64,000 bases of DNA from Martinezella rhizogenes (GCA_013322215.1 JAAMEZ010000041.1:124001-188000); one strand, 5' to 3'; shown: positions 35,661-45,489, counted from the stretch's first letter. The notes: generated by a model from the letters alone, not told the origin. Numbers and translations: made by a program.

Positions 35661-36412
35661 GATGAAGGCCTGCAGCTCATCTTTGCCCCAGGCTCCTCCC
35701 TTGGCGATGCCTGCCCGAAGGCCTCGGTCATCGACCAACATGGTCGACTCTCAATCGCGAAATTCCCGAAGGAGACCAACGACTACAGCATGGAGAGCTG
35801 GGAAGAGATCGCGCTGCGGCTGGCCGGCCAGGCAGGTATCGCCACTCCTCGGCACGAGTTGATCGACCTCGCCGGCAAGGCCGTCATGTTGTCGCGACGC
35901 TTCGATCGCGAAGGGGCGATCCGCACCCCGTTCCTGTCGACGATGGCGACGATGGGCGGCGAGCGCGGCAGCTCTCCGGAGATCGTCGATGCCCTTGCTA
36001 AACACGGCGCCCAAGGTAAGACGGACGCCCATGTCCTCTATCGGCGTGTCGTCTTCCATGTGCTGATTTCCAATGTCGACGATCACCTGCGCAATCACGG
36101 TTTCCTGTGACTGGGAAAGGCGGACTGGTCGCTCTCGCCGGCATACGACCTCAAACCCGTTCCGACCGATCTGAAGGCTCGGGAGCTGACGGCGAACATC
36201 CATCTCGACGAGGGCACCTGCTCGCTCGATCTGCTGGAAGCCGCGTCGGAGTTTTTCGCGCTCTCACGCTGCCGCAGGCCCGCGCGATAATCAAAGAGGT
36301 CGCGACCATGACCGCAACCTGGCGCGATACCGCCAAGGCGATCGGCGCCCGCTCAGCCAAGATCAATCGCATGGCCAGCGCCTTTATTTTAAAACGAGCG
36401 CTTGCGCTATGA
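35661..36412 (+). pseudogene. HipA-family kinase toxin, truncated and disrupted
   Basis: Translation from 35661 (DEGLQLIFAPGSSLGDACPK, then ASVIDQHGRLSIAKFPKE) through NVDDHLRNHGFL matches the HipA serine/threonine kinase fold. It lacks the N-terminal domain. At about 36108 an in-frame TGA replaces the Trp codon expected after NHGFL; the match resumes as LGKADWSLSPAYDLKPVP. Near 36265 the frame shifts and the end continues as LPQARAIIKEVATMTATWRD and further in another frame to the stop at 36412. No hipB antitoxin gene is adjacent. It is non-functional. Confidence 0.75.
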
Positions 36413-36509
36413 CGAGTACCTTTTTCATAACTCGAACCACCACCTGCAAATTGCCTCGCCGGGCAGATTAAGCCAACTCTGATTGGCGTCACACAGGAGT
36501 CAGAGATCA

Positions 36510-36944
36510 CTATGGAGCGAAGAAACTCAACCCGTGACTGATCGCGCACTTGTAGGCCAAGCTGGTACCTTTTCTCTCGTAGCTTGGCATGTTGAATACG
36601 ACCATAGTCAGTTCGGCGTCACCGTCCAACCGGATTTGGTAGCGAAGAAACTGAAGAATAGGCTTACCGTCACGATCAATCGTAAAGTGCTGATCCGCAA
36701 AAGCGAGGGTGCCGTCAGAAGTGATTCTATACCCATCTATGCGAATGCCTCCGCGCGTCTTCGTCGGCGGTGTATCGTCGGTCCCCGGAGTACACAAACT
36801 TAAATCGACCATAACGTCCACTGGCTTGCCGGTAGTCAGTGCAAGCGCAATCTCGGGAAAGGTTGCTAGTACATGACTATCATTGGCAGCGTTTGCAGCC
36901 GTAGCCAAAAGTATCCCAAACAGGGTCGGTAGCATAAGTTTCAT
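36510..36944 (-). CDS. virK: VirK, vir-induced periplasmic protein
   Basis: Protein of 144 residues with a signal peptide (MKLMLPTLFGILLATAANA, cleaved before ANDSHV). It belongs to the VirK family (PF06903), first seen as a VirA/VirG-induced gene of octopine plasmids. Its function is unknown and it is not essential for tumours. Two cysteines (SLCTPG and AYKCAIS) may form a disulfide. No strong vir box stands immediately upstream; the closest good one is at 37658-37669. Confidence 0.9.
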   Translation of the reverse strand: MKLMLPTLFGILLATAANAANDSHVLATFPEIALALTTGKPVDVMVDLSLCTPGTDDTPPTKTRGGIRIDGYRITSDGTLAFADQHFTIDRDGKPILQFLRYQIRLDGDAELTMVVFNMPSYERKGTSLAYKCAISHGLSFFAP

Positions 36945-37844
36945 AGGTGATCCTATTTAGATTGACTAAAAGAAGGTAAGCCATTCCGATACTATGGAAT
37001 TGCTGTTACGTTGAGCTTTGAGATGAGGAGTCAGTCGCCTAGCAAGCCCTGCCTTGCAGTCGCCCCGTCTGCTTGATGAGAAGCAATCTCTCAGCGCGGA
37101 CGATGATTCCACTAGGATGGCGTTTTCGGCATCTCCATGTTTCTGTTTGGTATGAAGTGTTGAGGGCGGCGGATTCCCCTGAAGCTCCGAGCGCCATGAG
37201 GTGATCCACGCGCTCATTCGCACGCGCTCCGGTGCTTCGAGACATTGCAGTTCACGGACAGCAAAACGCAACCCCGGAGGCGGGCCGCGCCGTTGCACTA
37301 TCGCCACTTTGAGAATTTTCAGGCCCCGTATTCGCCTGTTTATTTCCGCGCATGGACAAGGCTCCGAAACCGTCCTCTTTTCCAAAGGCTGCACTCAGGG
37401 AAGATCGGCTCAATTGATATCCCTTTGCATTTTTTAGTTCAGTGCAGTCGACGTTGCATCACCGTGTTGCACCAGATCGCAACCAGAGGGGTGGGGCCGG
37501 ATAGGTAATGCTTTCTAACCTAGGCGTTTTAGGCCGCAGCGTGAAACCGGAAAAACCGCTGCGTCTACCATCCCTATCACGTCCGGTTGACACGGCCCCT
37601 ACAGACGAACGTAGGGTCGGACGTTTTCAGAAGGATTTCAGAAACGCCGGCGAAAGCTTCATTTGAAACAAATGGGGCCGTACATTCGAGACCTGATGTC
37701 CCTTCAGAATTTGTGAGGGAAGTGATACGGGATCAAACAGCATTCGCGTCATGGGGCGGTTCAACTAAAGACGTCCCCAAAAGTCCCGTCAGCGGCAAGA
37801 CGATGCGATGTGTCAACTTACAACAGCGCGGTGGATCCAGGAAA
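36945..37844. other. Region between virK and virF
   Basis: About 900 bases. A 142-codon minus-strand frame at 36966-37394 ends 22 bases before virK. It has three Cys near the start but no recognisable family, and I do not call it a gene with confidence. A strong vir-box candidate lies upstream of it at 37658-37669. Confidence 0.4.
37658..37669. promoter_or_regulatory. vir-box candidate upstream of virK
   Basis: TTCATTTGAAAC on the plus strand matches TNCAATTGAAAY at 11 of 12 positions; the minus strand reads GTTTCAAATGAA. On the minus strand it would drive the 36966-37394 frame and virK, with a long leader of about 700 bases. Confidence 0.5.
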
Positions 37845-38783
37845 TTATCGCGATAGTCCAGAGCGACTTCTGTCACGTGAAGAAGCGTCTAGCTCGGCTC
37901 GCGTACGGTTGTAGACCTCATTGATATTTTTCTCAAAGCTTTCGTTCGTCGTTAGGAGTCCCACTGCATTTGGACCGCCTCTTGCTAACGACGCACTATA
38001 TCTCTCAATTGTCTCAATTACTGTGTCTACAGCTCTGACCTCAGGCCCCGCCGCGTCCCTATATCGTCTAGGATTTGCGTCCATGGTTTTTTGAACCTCG
38101 AAATCGGCTATGGCTCGGCCAAACAGGGGAGACAGTCGCGGACGGCTGCTCCTCTCTTGTTGTATGCGAGCCAGTTGATCCGCATTTAGGTACTTTTCGC
38201 CTTGGACCAGCACGTCGACCGCAGGGCATTTCTGGCCCATATTCCAGGTCAAAGGGGGTTCTAGCCGCAAAATTTCGATAGAGCGTTCGATAAGTCGCGT
38301 CTTGTTTGCTTCACCAAGATCATTCAAGTGTTTTATGACACTAAGAATTGCGTCGCACTGAGCAGATTCAGGCAAATTGAGTATATTGGTGACAAATCTC
38401 GATTTTCCCGCTTCAGACTGGAACTTAAGAATTGGGCCAACGGCTCGCGTTCTGGCCGTCGGAGAGGGTCGGTTCGTCTCCCACTCAGGTAATTGATTTC
38501 CGGGAATGACCGTATCGAACACGGTTTTGGCGGAGGCGCCAATTCGTTTCATTCGCGCGTGATATTTTCCGACGGGATCACTTGTAACGGCTTCACGACC
38601 TGCACGCCCTGTACGTTCCAGGCTTCCAAGATTTCGTGCCGTTTCTACCGGGTCCTGGGTAGGAATATAAGTTGCCACCTTAGCCAAAAGCTCGGGAGGC
38701 ATATCCCTATTTGTCGATGTAGAATGGACTTCCGTACGGGACGCTTCGGATTCATCACTTAAGCTTCGTTGGCTGGGCTCCAT
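37845..38783 (-). CDS. virF: VirF-like F-box effector
   Basis: Protein of 312 residues. An F-box lies at about 27-65 (MPPELLAKVATYI then LERTGRAGRE), the module that binds plant Skp1 so that VirE2 and host VIP1 are sent for degradation. The C-terminus (ASSRDRSRSGLSR) has the Arg-x-Arg export signal used by VirB/VirD4. It is longer than octopine VirF (about 202 residues) and like the nopaline form (about 313). Vir-box candidates lie 80-110 bases upstream. Confidence 0.88.
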   Translation of the reverse strand: MEPSQRSLSDESEASRTEVHSTSTNRDMPPELLAKVATYIPTQDPVETARNLGSLERTGRAGREAVTSDPVGKYHARMKRIGASAKTVFDTVIPGNQLPEWETNRPSPTARTRAVGPILKFQSEAGKSRFVTNILNLPESAQCDAILSVIKHLNDLGEANKTRLIERSIEILRLEPPLTWNMGQKCPAVDVLVQGEKYLNADQLARIQQERSSRPRLSPLFGRAIADFEVQKTMDANPRRYRDAAGPEVRAVDTVIETIERYSASLARGGPNAVGLLTTNESFEKNINEVYNRTRAELDASSRDRSRSGLSR

Positions 38784-38861
38784 CGTGCATGCTCCTTCTT
38801 TCTCTCAATCGGTCGGAACCTACTGTGATAAAGAGAGAGCCTCAATTTTTATTGTATTACT

Positions 38862-38894
38862 TTTGCAATTAACAACCTGTGATTCAATTGACCT
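38862..38894 (-). promoter_or_regulatory. vir-box pair of virF
   Basis: Two AATT-core sites on the minus strand, GTCAATTGAATC (38882-38893) and GTTGTTAATTGCAAA (38862-38876), stand side by side 80-110 bases before virF. Confidence 0.55.
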
Positions 38895-39493
38895 GGTGAA
38901 AATGCACGATGTTGAAGTAGTCATTTTCCGAAACCAAAGCTGGAGTAGTGTCTTAGCGCCGTAGATGGTCACCCTCACGTTTAAGCGCCAAGCGATTCCG
39001 ATTGCCACAGGCGGAATGATATAAGAAAATAGCTTATGGTCGATCTTATAGAGTAATATTAATCAGACTATAGCATGATTTTTCTCCTAACGCACATGCT
39101 GCAGGCTGACTGATTATAAAGAGAATCTTTACATTTCGATTCTCGAATAAGATACCGAACCACGTCGAAACGGTCGCATTCCTGGGGGCAGAACAAGATT
39201 AGTGCGAAATCGTACGCTCTCATAAGCGATTTAGGTTTTCCGGGCGCATTTAAACTACCCCGTTTTCGCGAGGTCAGTCAATTGATGCAGCCTGTGCACG
39301 GTGCTGGAGATGGCGATCCGAACCGATGGTTATCATACTCTCATCCGCGGATTTTCACCGCCTGACCATATTCGATGCGGGCTTGCCTCTCTCTAAGGAC
39401 GGATATCTATCCCAACGTAAGTCGAGGGTTCCCTGTTCTTTGGCCGTCATCTCCAGCATGCTGCACAGGCAGAAAGGTGCGGTACGTCTCGGG
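38895..39493. other. Gene-free region between virF and IS110
   Basis: No supported gene. It contains the left arm of the 28-bp inverted repeat (39189-39216) and AT-rich sequence around 39005-39150. Confidence 0.5.
39189..39216 (+). repeat. Left arm of 28-bp perfect inverted repeat around IS110
   Basis: The arm starts CAGAACAAGATTAGTGCG and ends TCGTACG. Its exact reverse complement is at 40809-40836, so the pair encloses 1648 bases holding the IS110 transposase. IS110 elements normally have no terminal inverted repeats, so these may belong to another element into which IS110 inserted. Confidence 0.85.
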
Positions 39494-40602
39494 CTATGCT
39501 GGGATCGGCACGTGCCGGGCAATATCCCAGATAAAGCCAGCAAGTTCGCGCGCAATAGCGGTCAGAACACGAGGTTGTGGTTTCCCGGTTTTTGAAAGGT
39601 CCCGGTACCGCTTGCACAATCGCGTCTGCGCTTTCCAGCCAATATCTTTAATCTCTTGAGGCTGATGCTGACTGCGCTTCAAAAAAGGATGTCTTTCTCG
39701 AGGTGGGTGTCGATACGACAACTAGCTTCAACCATCATGGTTCGGGCCAGGGCATTACCTGTCTTTGTAATGCGCCCCCGTCTGACTGTCCTGCCGCTGG
39801 AATGCTCACTTGGCACCAGCCCCAACCAGGCCATGAGCTGGCGTGGATTGTCGAAGCGGTTGATGTCGCCGATCTCTGCGGCCAGTGTCGCAGCGATGAT
39901 CGTGTTGACGCCGCGCAATGATCGCAGGGCATCGACCAGTGCATCAAAACGCCAATCCTTTACAGCATCTTTAATGGCCTGATCCAACGTGGCGATGCGC
40001 TCTTCGATCTGGCGGATGGTTCGCTTCAGTTCCTCAAAAGCCAGTTGCTGATGTGGAAAGCGGAATTTGCGCAGCTCATTGACCCAGCGCCAATGGATTT
40101 TGGTCCAGTAAGTAGGTCGATTGTAGCGAAGGCCATGCCGCAGCAGAAAGCTCTGGAGCTGCTGTTTTGCAATCTTCAGCGCATCCAGGGACTGTTTGCG
40201 GGTTCGGATCAGATCCCGCATAGCTTCCTGTTCTTCATCCGGTGTCCAGACCGGGGTCAATTCGCCTGCTCGCCACAGCCGCGCCAGCATTTCCGCATCG
40301 CGTCGATCGGTTTTGATCCGGTCGCCTGCACGACGAGGGATCATGGCCGGAGAGACGACAGCACAATCAAATCCAAGCTTCGTGAGCAAGCGATGCAGAC
40401 CGTATCCGCATGGGCCTGCTTCATAGCAGAAGATGGGTTGGGTGTTTGCGGCAACAAGCCGCTTGGTGAGACCTAGAACACTATCTGCAGTATTTTCAAT
40501 CACACCGTGAAATCGGATCTCTCGATTCCGACCGTCGTCAGCAATGGCGACAGCTATCGTGTCAGCATGAACGTCGAGGCCTACATAAACTATTTTCTCC
40601 AT
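39494..40602 (-). pseudogene. IS110-family transposase (DEDD), frameshifted
   Basis: From the ATG at 40602 (MEKIVYVGLDVHADTIAVAI, ribosome site AAGGG) about 307 residues are intact, with the DEDD catalytic domain (YVGLDVH, IKTDRRDAEMLARL) and the C-terminal transposase_20 domain (LRSLRGVNTIIAATLAAEIG, RFDNPRQLMAWLGLVPSEHS). After SGRTVRRGRITKTGNALART the frame loses homology near 39710, and the expected C-terminus (WKAQTRLCKRYRDLSKTGKP, IARELAGFIWDIARHV) continues in the next frame to 39494. A one-base indel thus disrupts the gene. Confidence 0.85.
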
Positions 40603-40808
40603 GGCTTTTCCCTTCGAAACCAATATTGGCTCAGCAAGGAAAACCTAGCGGCTTTACCGCCAAAAATCGCTCATCTGGTCTAACCGAATTCGTGCATATT
40701 TCCCGTAGTTTGCGGCCTGTGCTGAATAAGAAGTTTTAGGGTGAAATGCTATTTAAGACTCAGTTTTGGGAACGGATATCCATCTCGATCATCACTTTCC
40801 CGGCCAAA

Positions 40809-40836
40809 CGTACGATTTCGCACTAATCTTGTTCTG
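40809..40836 (-). repeat. Right arm of 28-bp perfect inverted repeat around IS110
   Basis: Exact reverse complement of 39189-39216, starting CGTACGATTTCGCAC and ending TTGTTCTG. Similarity does not extend beyond the 28 bases on either side. Confidence 0.85.
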
Positions 40837-40877
40837 ATCCCTTTCTACGGCTTAATGCCAAGCGACAGTGGTTACGA

Positions 40878-42053
40878 TTATATAAGCGTAACCGGTAGAC
40901 TAATCGGTCCGCGGAAGCCGAAGCCGCGCCATTGCACCGCGTCCGGGTTAGTCAGCGTCATGTTCGGAAAACGTTCAAACAGCGTAGGCAACATGATCGC
41001 CCCGACGGTTTGACGCGAGATTTGCGCACCGGCACAGTGATGCGGCCCCGAGCCGAAGGACTGGTGCGCATTATTCTGGCGGAAGACATTGAAGCGCTCT
41101 CCGTCGTCAAAGACATCTTCATCACGATTGGCAGAGGCTTGGATGGTCATCACGGTATCGCCCTTCGGGACAAGAAAACCGCGAATTTCCGTGTCCTCCA
41201 GGACGAGGCGCGAACTCGCCTGGATCGGAGCAACCCAGCGCACGCCCTCCTCGAAGACTTGCCCCCAGCACTGCTGCCTCTTAACCTCCTCGAACTGCTC
41301 CGGATTGGTCAGCAATCCATAGATGATCGTGCCAAGAGCGTCGCGAGGCTCGTTGATGCCTCCGCCGACGGCGATTTTGATGTTGGCGTAAATCTGGCTC
41401 ATGGGTATGGGATCAGACGCGGTCACCATGATCGCGAAAGCCGAGGGGTTCGGTTCCGCCCGGTGCTTTTCGACCAAGTTGTCGAAGAGCCGGTTCATCT
41501 CCGCATTGGCTTCGTTTGCCCGCTCGAAAGGCTCAGGCCGCCATCCGAAGTTGCCCGCCCCTTCAATTAGCCGCTGCGACCAACGTATCATTTCTGCGTC
41601 GGATGCTTCGCTAATTCCAAGGATATGAGCCAGGATACGGGCAGCCACCGGGCCGCAGATCTCCGCGAACAGATCTACTGTGCTGCCGCGGGATAGGCGA
41701 TCAAGATACTCGTTTACAATGTCCCGATAGATCGCCGCCCAATGCTCCGCGGTCGTTTTGGGAGCAAAGGCCTTAGCCATGGCCATTCTTTCGCGGGCGT
41801 GTTCCGCGCCGTCCTTGCGCATTAGAGTATGGGCCTGGAAGGCCGGCTTCATTGGCGTGTTGGGGTCATCCGAACTGAAGCGCCTGGGCTGATCCTTCAC
41901 CATCTTCGTATCGGAGGCCTTGGTCAGAAACGTTCGCATCACTGAGGCGACCCGCACCACCGGGGTCTGCGCGCGCATTCGGCGATAAATCGGATAGGGA
42001 TCAAGTGTAAGGTCGTCGATTGTGGTTACGCGATCCACTGGTGCCAATTGCAT
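40878..42053 (-). CDS. virH2: VirH2-like cytochrome P450
   Basis: Protein of 391 residues. The haem-binding motif FGSGPHHCAG gives the Cys ligand, and the ExxR region is EEGVRWVAP. The I-helix reads VGGGINEPRDA, so it lacks the usual acid-Thr pair (A/G-G-x-D/E-T). VirH2 of octopine plasmids O-demethylates phenolics such as ferulic acid, turning vir inducers into less toxic products. I name it by family and by its place as second gene after the virH1-like gene (76 bases apart). Confidence 0.8.
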   Translation of the reverse strand: MQLAPVDRVTTIDDLTLDPYPIYRRMRAQTPVVRVASVMRTFLTKASDTKMVKDQPRRFSSDDPNTPMKPAFQAHTLMRKDGAEHARERMAMAKAFAPKTTAEHWAAIYRDIVNEYLDRLSRGSTVDLFAEICGPVAARILAHILGISEASDAEMIRWSQRLIEGAGNFGWRPEPFERANEANAEMNRLFDNLVEKHRAEPNPSAFAIMVTASDPIPMSQIYANIKIAVGGGINEPRDALGTIIYGLLTNPEQFEEVKRQQCWGQVFEEGVRWVAPIQASSRLVLEDTEIRGFLVPKGDTVMTIQASANRDEDVFDDGERFNVFRQNNAHQSFGSGPHHCAGAQISRQTVGAIMLPTLFERFPNMTLTNPDAVQWRGFGFRGPISLPVTLI

Positions 42054-42129
42054 TGGGAGTTCTCCCGGTTCATTTAATCCTGGCTGTGATACTCAACGTC
42101 ATCTCCGTCAACCGAACGGAACGGTGACC

Positions 42130-43389
42130 TCACCGATCGACGCCCAGATTGACTGTCATCCCCGTGGCGCGCCGTGCACCCCCGTGACCTATCATCCGTG
42201 GCCAGTCGCCTGTCACCCTAAGGCTCGGCGCGCGGCGCAGAAGTGTTCTAAGTCCTTCTTGCAATTCAATCCGCGCCAGAGCTTCGCCGAGGCACCGATG
42301 CACACCCGCGCCAAATCCGAGGTGCCTGCGCATTTGTTTGCGTTTTATGTCAAAAAGCTGAGGATGCTCGTAGTGTCTCTCGTCCCGCAGGCCGGACATG
42401 ATGCTTAGGGCTAGGAAACTTCCCTTTGGCAATACGTACCCATCCAGATCAATATCTTCGAGCGCCAACCGCGGGAAAGACCCAACTGATGGCTCGAAGC
42501 GAAGCCCTTCCTCCACTGCGGCCGCGACGCCGGATTGATCGTGGCATAGAGAGGACCAGACAACAGGATTTTGCAGCAAAAGAGTCGGCAGCATCACCAT
42601 CGCGTTACGAGTTGCATCGCTTCCGGCGAGTATGAGAAACACCAATTGCATGATCTCCTCGATGGGTGAAAGCGTTCCTTCTTCCCGCACCGCTTTCAAG
42701 TAGCAAGAGAGGAAGTCATCGCTTATACGTCGGCTGCGATCCGCTACCACTGCCCGGACATAATCCTGGAGCTCGACGGCAGAAGCCTCAATCTCCGGAA
42801 AATCGTCTTCTCCCCACGAAGGACTTAAGCAGCGCGAAACGTTGTAAACAAGTCGTGTGAAGAAAGGTGCATCCCCAAATGGCAAACCAAGTACACTGGC
42901 AATCGTTAGCGCAGGCAATTTCGACGCGTACATTTCAGCAAAGTCAAAATCGTCAACTCTCGGTACATCGTCCCACAAATGCTCCGTTAACTTCGTGATC
43001 TCCGGGCGTAGCGCGTCGATCATCCGGAATGCAAAGGTCTTCGCAAAGGCTGAGCGCCGTTTCACATGGACCTCGCCGTTTGAAAAGAGCATGCTGTAGC
43101 GGATTAAGTCGAAAACGGCGCCGCGGGTTACGCCTCGATTTAACATGAGTTCTGTTTCTATTTGCCTCGTACGAGGATCGGTGCCCAGCAGAAAGATATC
43201 ATCCGCGCGGAGAACCAAAAAGACGCCGTCCTCCCTCCGAAGGAACGGGCGCTTAGGTCGCCATTCAGCAAAAATTTCATGGCCTTCAGAATCAAGCCTG
43301 CTTACAGGAACAGCATCAGGATCGAGCTCTTTTGGCTGCGTGGCGTTTTGAAACTGCTGGTCGGTCCCAGAAATGCTGCTCGTGATCAT
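42130..43389 (-). CDS. virH1: VirH1-like cytochrome P450
   Basis: Protein of 419 residues. Haem motif FGAGVHRCLG, I-helix LILAGSDATRNA (acid-Thr present as D-A-T), and ExxR in EEGLRFEPS. It belongs with the plant-inducible pinF1/virH1 P450s (CYP103). Its substrate is not established. It is the first gene of a two-gene unit with a vir-box candidate 130 bases upstream. Confidence 0.82.
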   Translation of the reverse strand: MITSSISGTDQQFQNATQPKELDPDAVPVSRLDSEGHEIFAEWRPKRPFLRREDGVFLVLRADDIFLLGTDPRTRQIETELMLNRGVTRGAVFDLIRYSMLFSNGEVHVKRRSAFAKTFAFRMIDALRPEITKLTEHLWDDVPRVDDFDFAEMYASKLPALTIASVLGLPFGDAPFFTRLVYNVSRCLSPSWGEDDFPEIEASAVELQDYVRAVVADRSRRISDDFLSCYLKAVREEGTLSPIEEIMQLVFLILAGSDATRNAMVMLPTLLLQNPVVWSSLCHDQSGVAAAVEEGLRFEPSVGSFPRLALEDIDLDGYVLPKGSFLALSIMSGLRDERHYEHPQLFDIKRKQMRRHLGFGAGVHRCLGEALARIELQEGLRTLLRRAPSLRVTGDWPRMIGHGGARRATGMTVNLGVDR

Positions 43390-43518
43390 TTTTACATACT
43401 TTCATCGAAGTCGATACCAGAATCGACGTAAACCGTATGGGAATTCAAAGCCTTAGCTTCAATAATAAGCCTTCGGTTTAACGTAGCAACAAAAGATATG
43501 TCGACAAATTTGAATCTC

Positions 43519-43530
43519 GTTTCATCTGTA
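43519..43530 (-). promoter_or_regulatory. vir-box candidate of virH
   Basis: On the minus strand the site reads TACAGATGAAAC, 10 of 12 to the VirG consensus, 130 bases before virH1. A second site, GATTCAAATTTGTC, lies beside it at 43503-43516. Confidence 0.5.
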
Positions 43531-43842
43531 ATATGGTCGAAATTATATTTCCGGCTTTGGTGCTTGAGGCGCTCGTCGCACAGGCCGCAGGCTACCGTCG
43601 ACCAACTTTGTCCGTCGCGGAATTGGTGGAAAGCTGTAGGGATTGCGCCTAAGTTTGCCGCAAAGGCATTGTCCATTTTAAGCACAAAAGTTAGATGTGC
43701 GAATTCCACTCTGAACCCGGCCGCCATTCCAATCATTGACCGGCCACCATTCCTATCAATAACCGGTCAGTTTCCGGCACTCAAGTTCCCCTGGGTCAGC
43801 AACATTGGCATGTGTCCCCTCGATATCCACGAGGGGAATTTA

Positions 43843-44379
43843 ATGCCTGCAAAAAGAAAGCTGACCATGCGACACATACGACAAATGCTGCGGCTTGCGG
43901 GTAGCGGAACGAGTAGCCGCGAGATCGCTGTAATGCTTGGCATTGCTCGCAGCACCGTGCAGGACAACTTGAAGCGGGCTGCGATGGCAGGGCTGAGTTG
44001 GGCCCTCGCCAGCGGCCTGACAGACGATGTTCTCGAGGCCAAGCTCTTCGTTCACCCCGGCGTCAAGCGGGGCCAGCGACTGCGCCAAGAGCCCGACTGG
44101 GGACCGCTTTCAATCGAGCTGAAGAAGCCAGGCGTGACGCTGCTGATTCTTTGGGAGGAATACCGCAGCGCCCATCCGGATGGGTATGGATATAGCCGTT
44201 TTTGCCAGCTGTTCCGCGGCTTTGAGAAGCGCCTGTCACCGACGATGCGCCAGGAACACATCGCCGGCGACAAAGTCTTCGTTGATTATTCCGGCAAGAA
44301 GGTGCCGATTGTCGATCGCAAGACCGGTGAGATCCGCGAGGCGGAACTGTTCCTCGGCGTGCTCGGCGCGTCGAGCTAC
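43843..44379 (+). pseudogene. IS21-family IstA transposase, 3'-truncated
   Basis: From the ATG at 43843 (MPAKRKLTMRHIRQMLRLAG, ribosome site GAGGGG) the frame encodes the IstA helix-turn-helix and the start of the integrase core (HIAGDKVFVDYSGKKVPIVD). Homology stops at GASSY, base 44379, and antisense sequence of a different gene follows. The rest of istA and all of istB are missing. The element's left end is probably near 43730-43800, where repeated GGTCAG/CCGGCACTCAAG-type sequence is seen. Confidence 0.85.
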
Positions 44380-44380
44380 T

Positions 44381-44471
44381 GTACGAGAGGAAGATCGGTG
44401 ATCTTGGCGAGTTGCTTCGCAAGCGTGGATTTTCCAGCACCTGGGCAACCGACGATCAAGACGCGTTTCAT
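44381..44471 (-). pseudogene. P-loop nucleotide kinase, N-terminal fragment cut by IS21
   Basis: From the ATG at 44471 the minus strand reads MKRVLIVGCPGAGKSTLAKQ and then LAKITDLPLVQ, a clear Walker A start of a small P-loop kinase or AAA-type NTPase (FlaR-like shape). It then runs straight into the IS21 istA remnant. It lies 34 bases after the DUF4432 gene on the same strand, so it was probably the next gene of that operon before IS21 arrived. Confidence 0.75.
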
Positions 44472-44505
44472 TTCCTGTCCCCCGTTTGAGGCCCTACCAG
44501 CTCCT

Positions 44506-45489
44506 TTAGTTGGAACAACAGCAATCGGTCAGTTCAACTTGCAACGAGTTCTTGCAGCTTTCGCCAGGCAGAAGCAAAGGTCTGTCCTGTGCCAGGTCGG
44601 TGCGGGGTTCGACGCCGAGCGCAAACACTCCAGACTGATAAGCTCTCCAGATAGCAAGCTTGTTCAGTTGGTCGCGAGTGAACGTCAGGCCGACGGATAT
44701 GTCGAGTTCACGGTTGCTGACAACGATCGGATCCGCTTCCGGAATCTCTAGGCTATCGACCGAGTCGACGTATTCGCCGTAATCGTCACTTGGCCGAGGT
44801 GGATCCACGACCAATTTTGCCGCAAGGAGCTCAGGAAGACCCGTGATCTCGAGGTTCTGATCCAGAAACGGATAGCCGTAGTTCAGGTGATAGATTATTG
44901 CATGTCCAGACGGGCGAAACCCCCGGTTTGTCACTGTGTCGTCAATCCGCAGCACCTGACCAAAGACTGGTAAAGTGATCCTCCGTCTCAGCTCCAGGTT
45001 TTCGCCGAAGACACTTGCCTGCCTGACGATCCCCTCACAGAAGATCTCACCGGATTCTGGGTCGACGTCATATCCGACCAATCTTGCTTTTTCGGTCGAG
45101 ATTCTGCCATGCTGAGGCATGCTTTTCGTCTTCAGGTGCGGATGATTATAGTGGGCCATATCAACTTCCAGAGGACGGCTGATGTGGTCGAGCCCGCATG
45201 TCACAAGGAAGCCATCGAAGTTGCGCATGAAAGCCCAGCCGCCTTCGGAGCCTGGATCAACCATTGGAAAACGCATCTGAATCGGCGAGTTCCAACCAAT
45301 ATTGGTCCCCCTAAACGAAAGGCTGGAAATATCGAAGCCGCGATCCAACGCCACTTCGAACGCAATTCCTGTTGCATTTCGAGCGATCAACAGCCGTTGG
45401 CCACGCGCCGGACCGTCCTCGAGGGTCGCCAGCCGGATATCTGCTATGGCTCTTAGGTCGGGTGTTTTCTTGAGAAGTTCGATGTCCAT
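44506..45489 (-). CDS. Aldose 1-epimerase-like protein (DUF4432)
   Basis: Protein of 327 residues starting MDIELLKKTPDLRAIADIRL; the frame is open 34 codons upstream over the Nudix gene, but this ATG clears it by 20 bases. It has the galactose-mutarotase-type sandwich pattern of DUF4432 proteins, with possible active-site His in QHGRIS and HAIIYHLNYGYP and Glu in ALGVEPRTD. A role in converting a sugar set free from agrocinopine, such as arabinose, is an inference from its place after accG and the Nudix gene. Confidence 0.75.
   Translation of the reverse strand: MDIELLKKTPDLRAIADIRLATLEDGPARGQRLLIARNATGIAFEVALDRGFDISSLSFRGTNIGWNSPIQMRFPMVDPGSEGGWAFMRNFDGFLVTCGLDHISRPLEVDMAHYNHPHLKTKSMPQHGRISTEKARLVGYDVDPESGEIFCEGIVRQASVFGENLELRRRITLPVFGQVLRIDDTVTNRGFRPSGHAIIYHLNYGYPFLDQNLEITGLPELLAAKLVVDPPRPSDDYGEYVDSVDSLEIPEADPIVVSNRELDISVGLTFTRDQLNKLAIWRAYQSGVFALGVEPRTDLAQDRPLLLPGESCKNSLQVELTDCCCSN

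Noticed and set aside
37587..37856. 89-codon plus-strand frame with an Arg-rich end, possible small effector
   Set aside because: The vir-box candidate lies inside the frame rather than before it, and no ribosome site or homology supports it.
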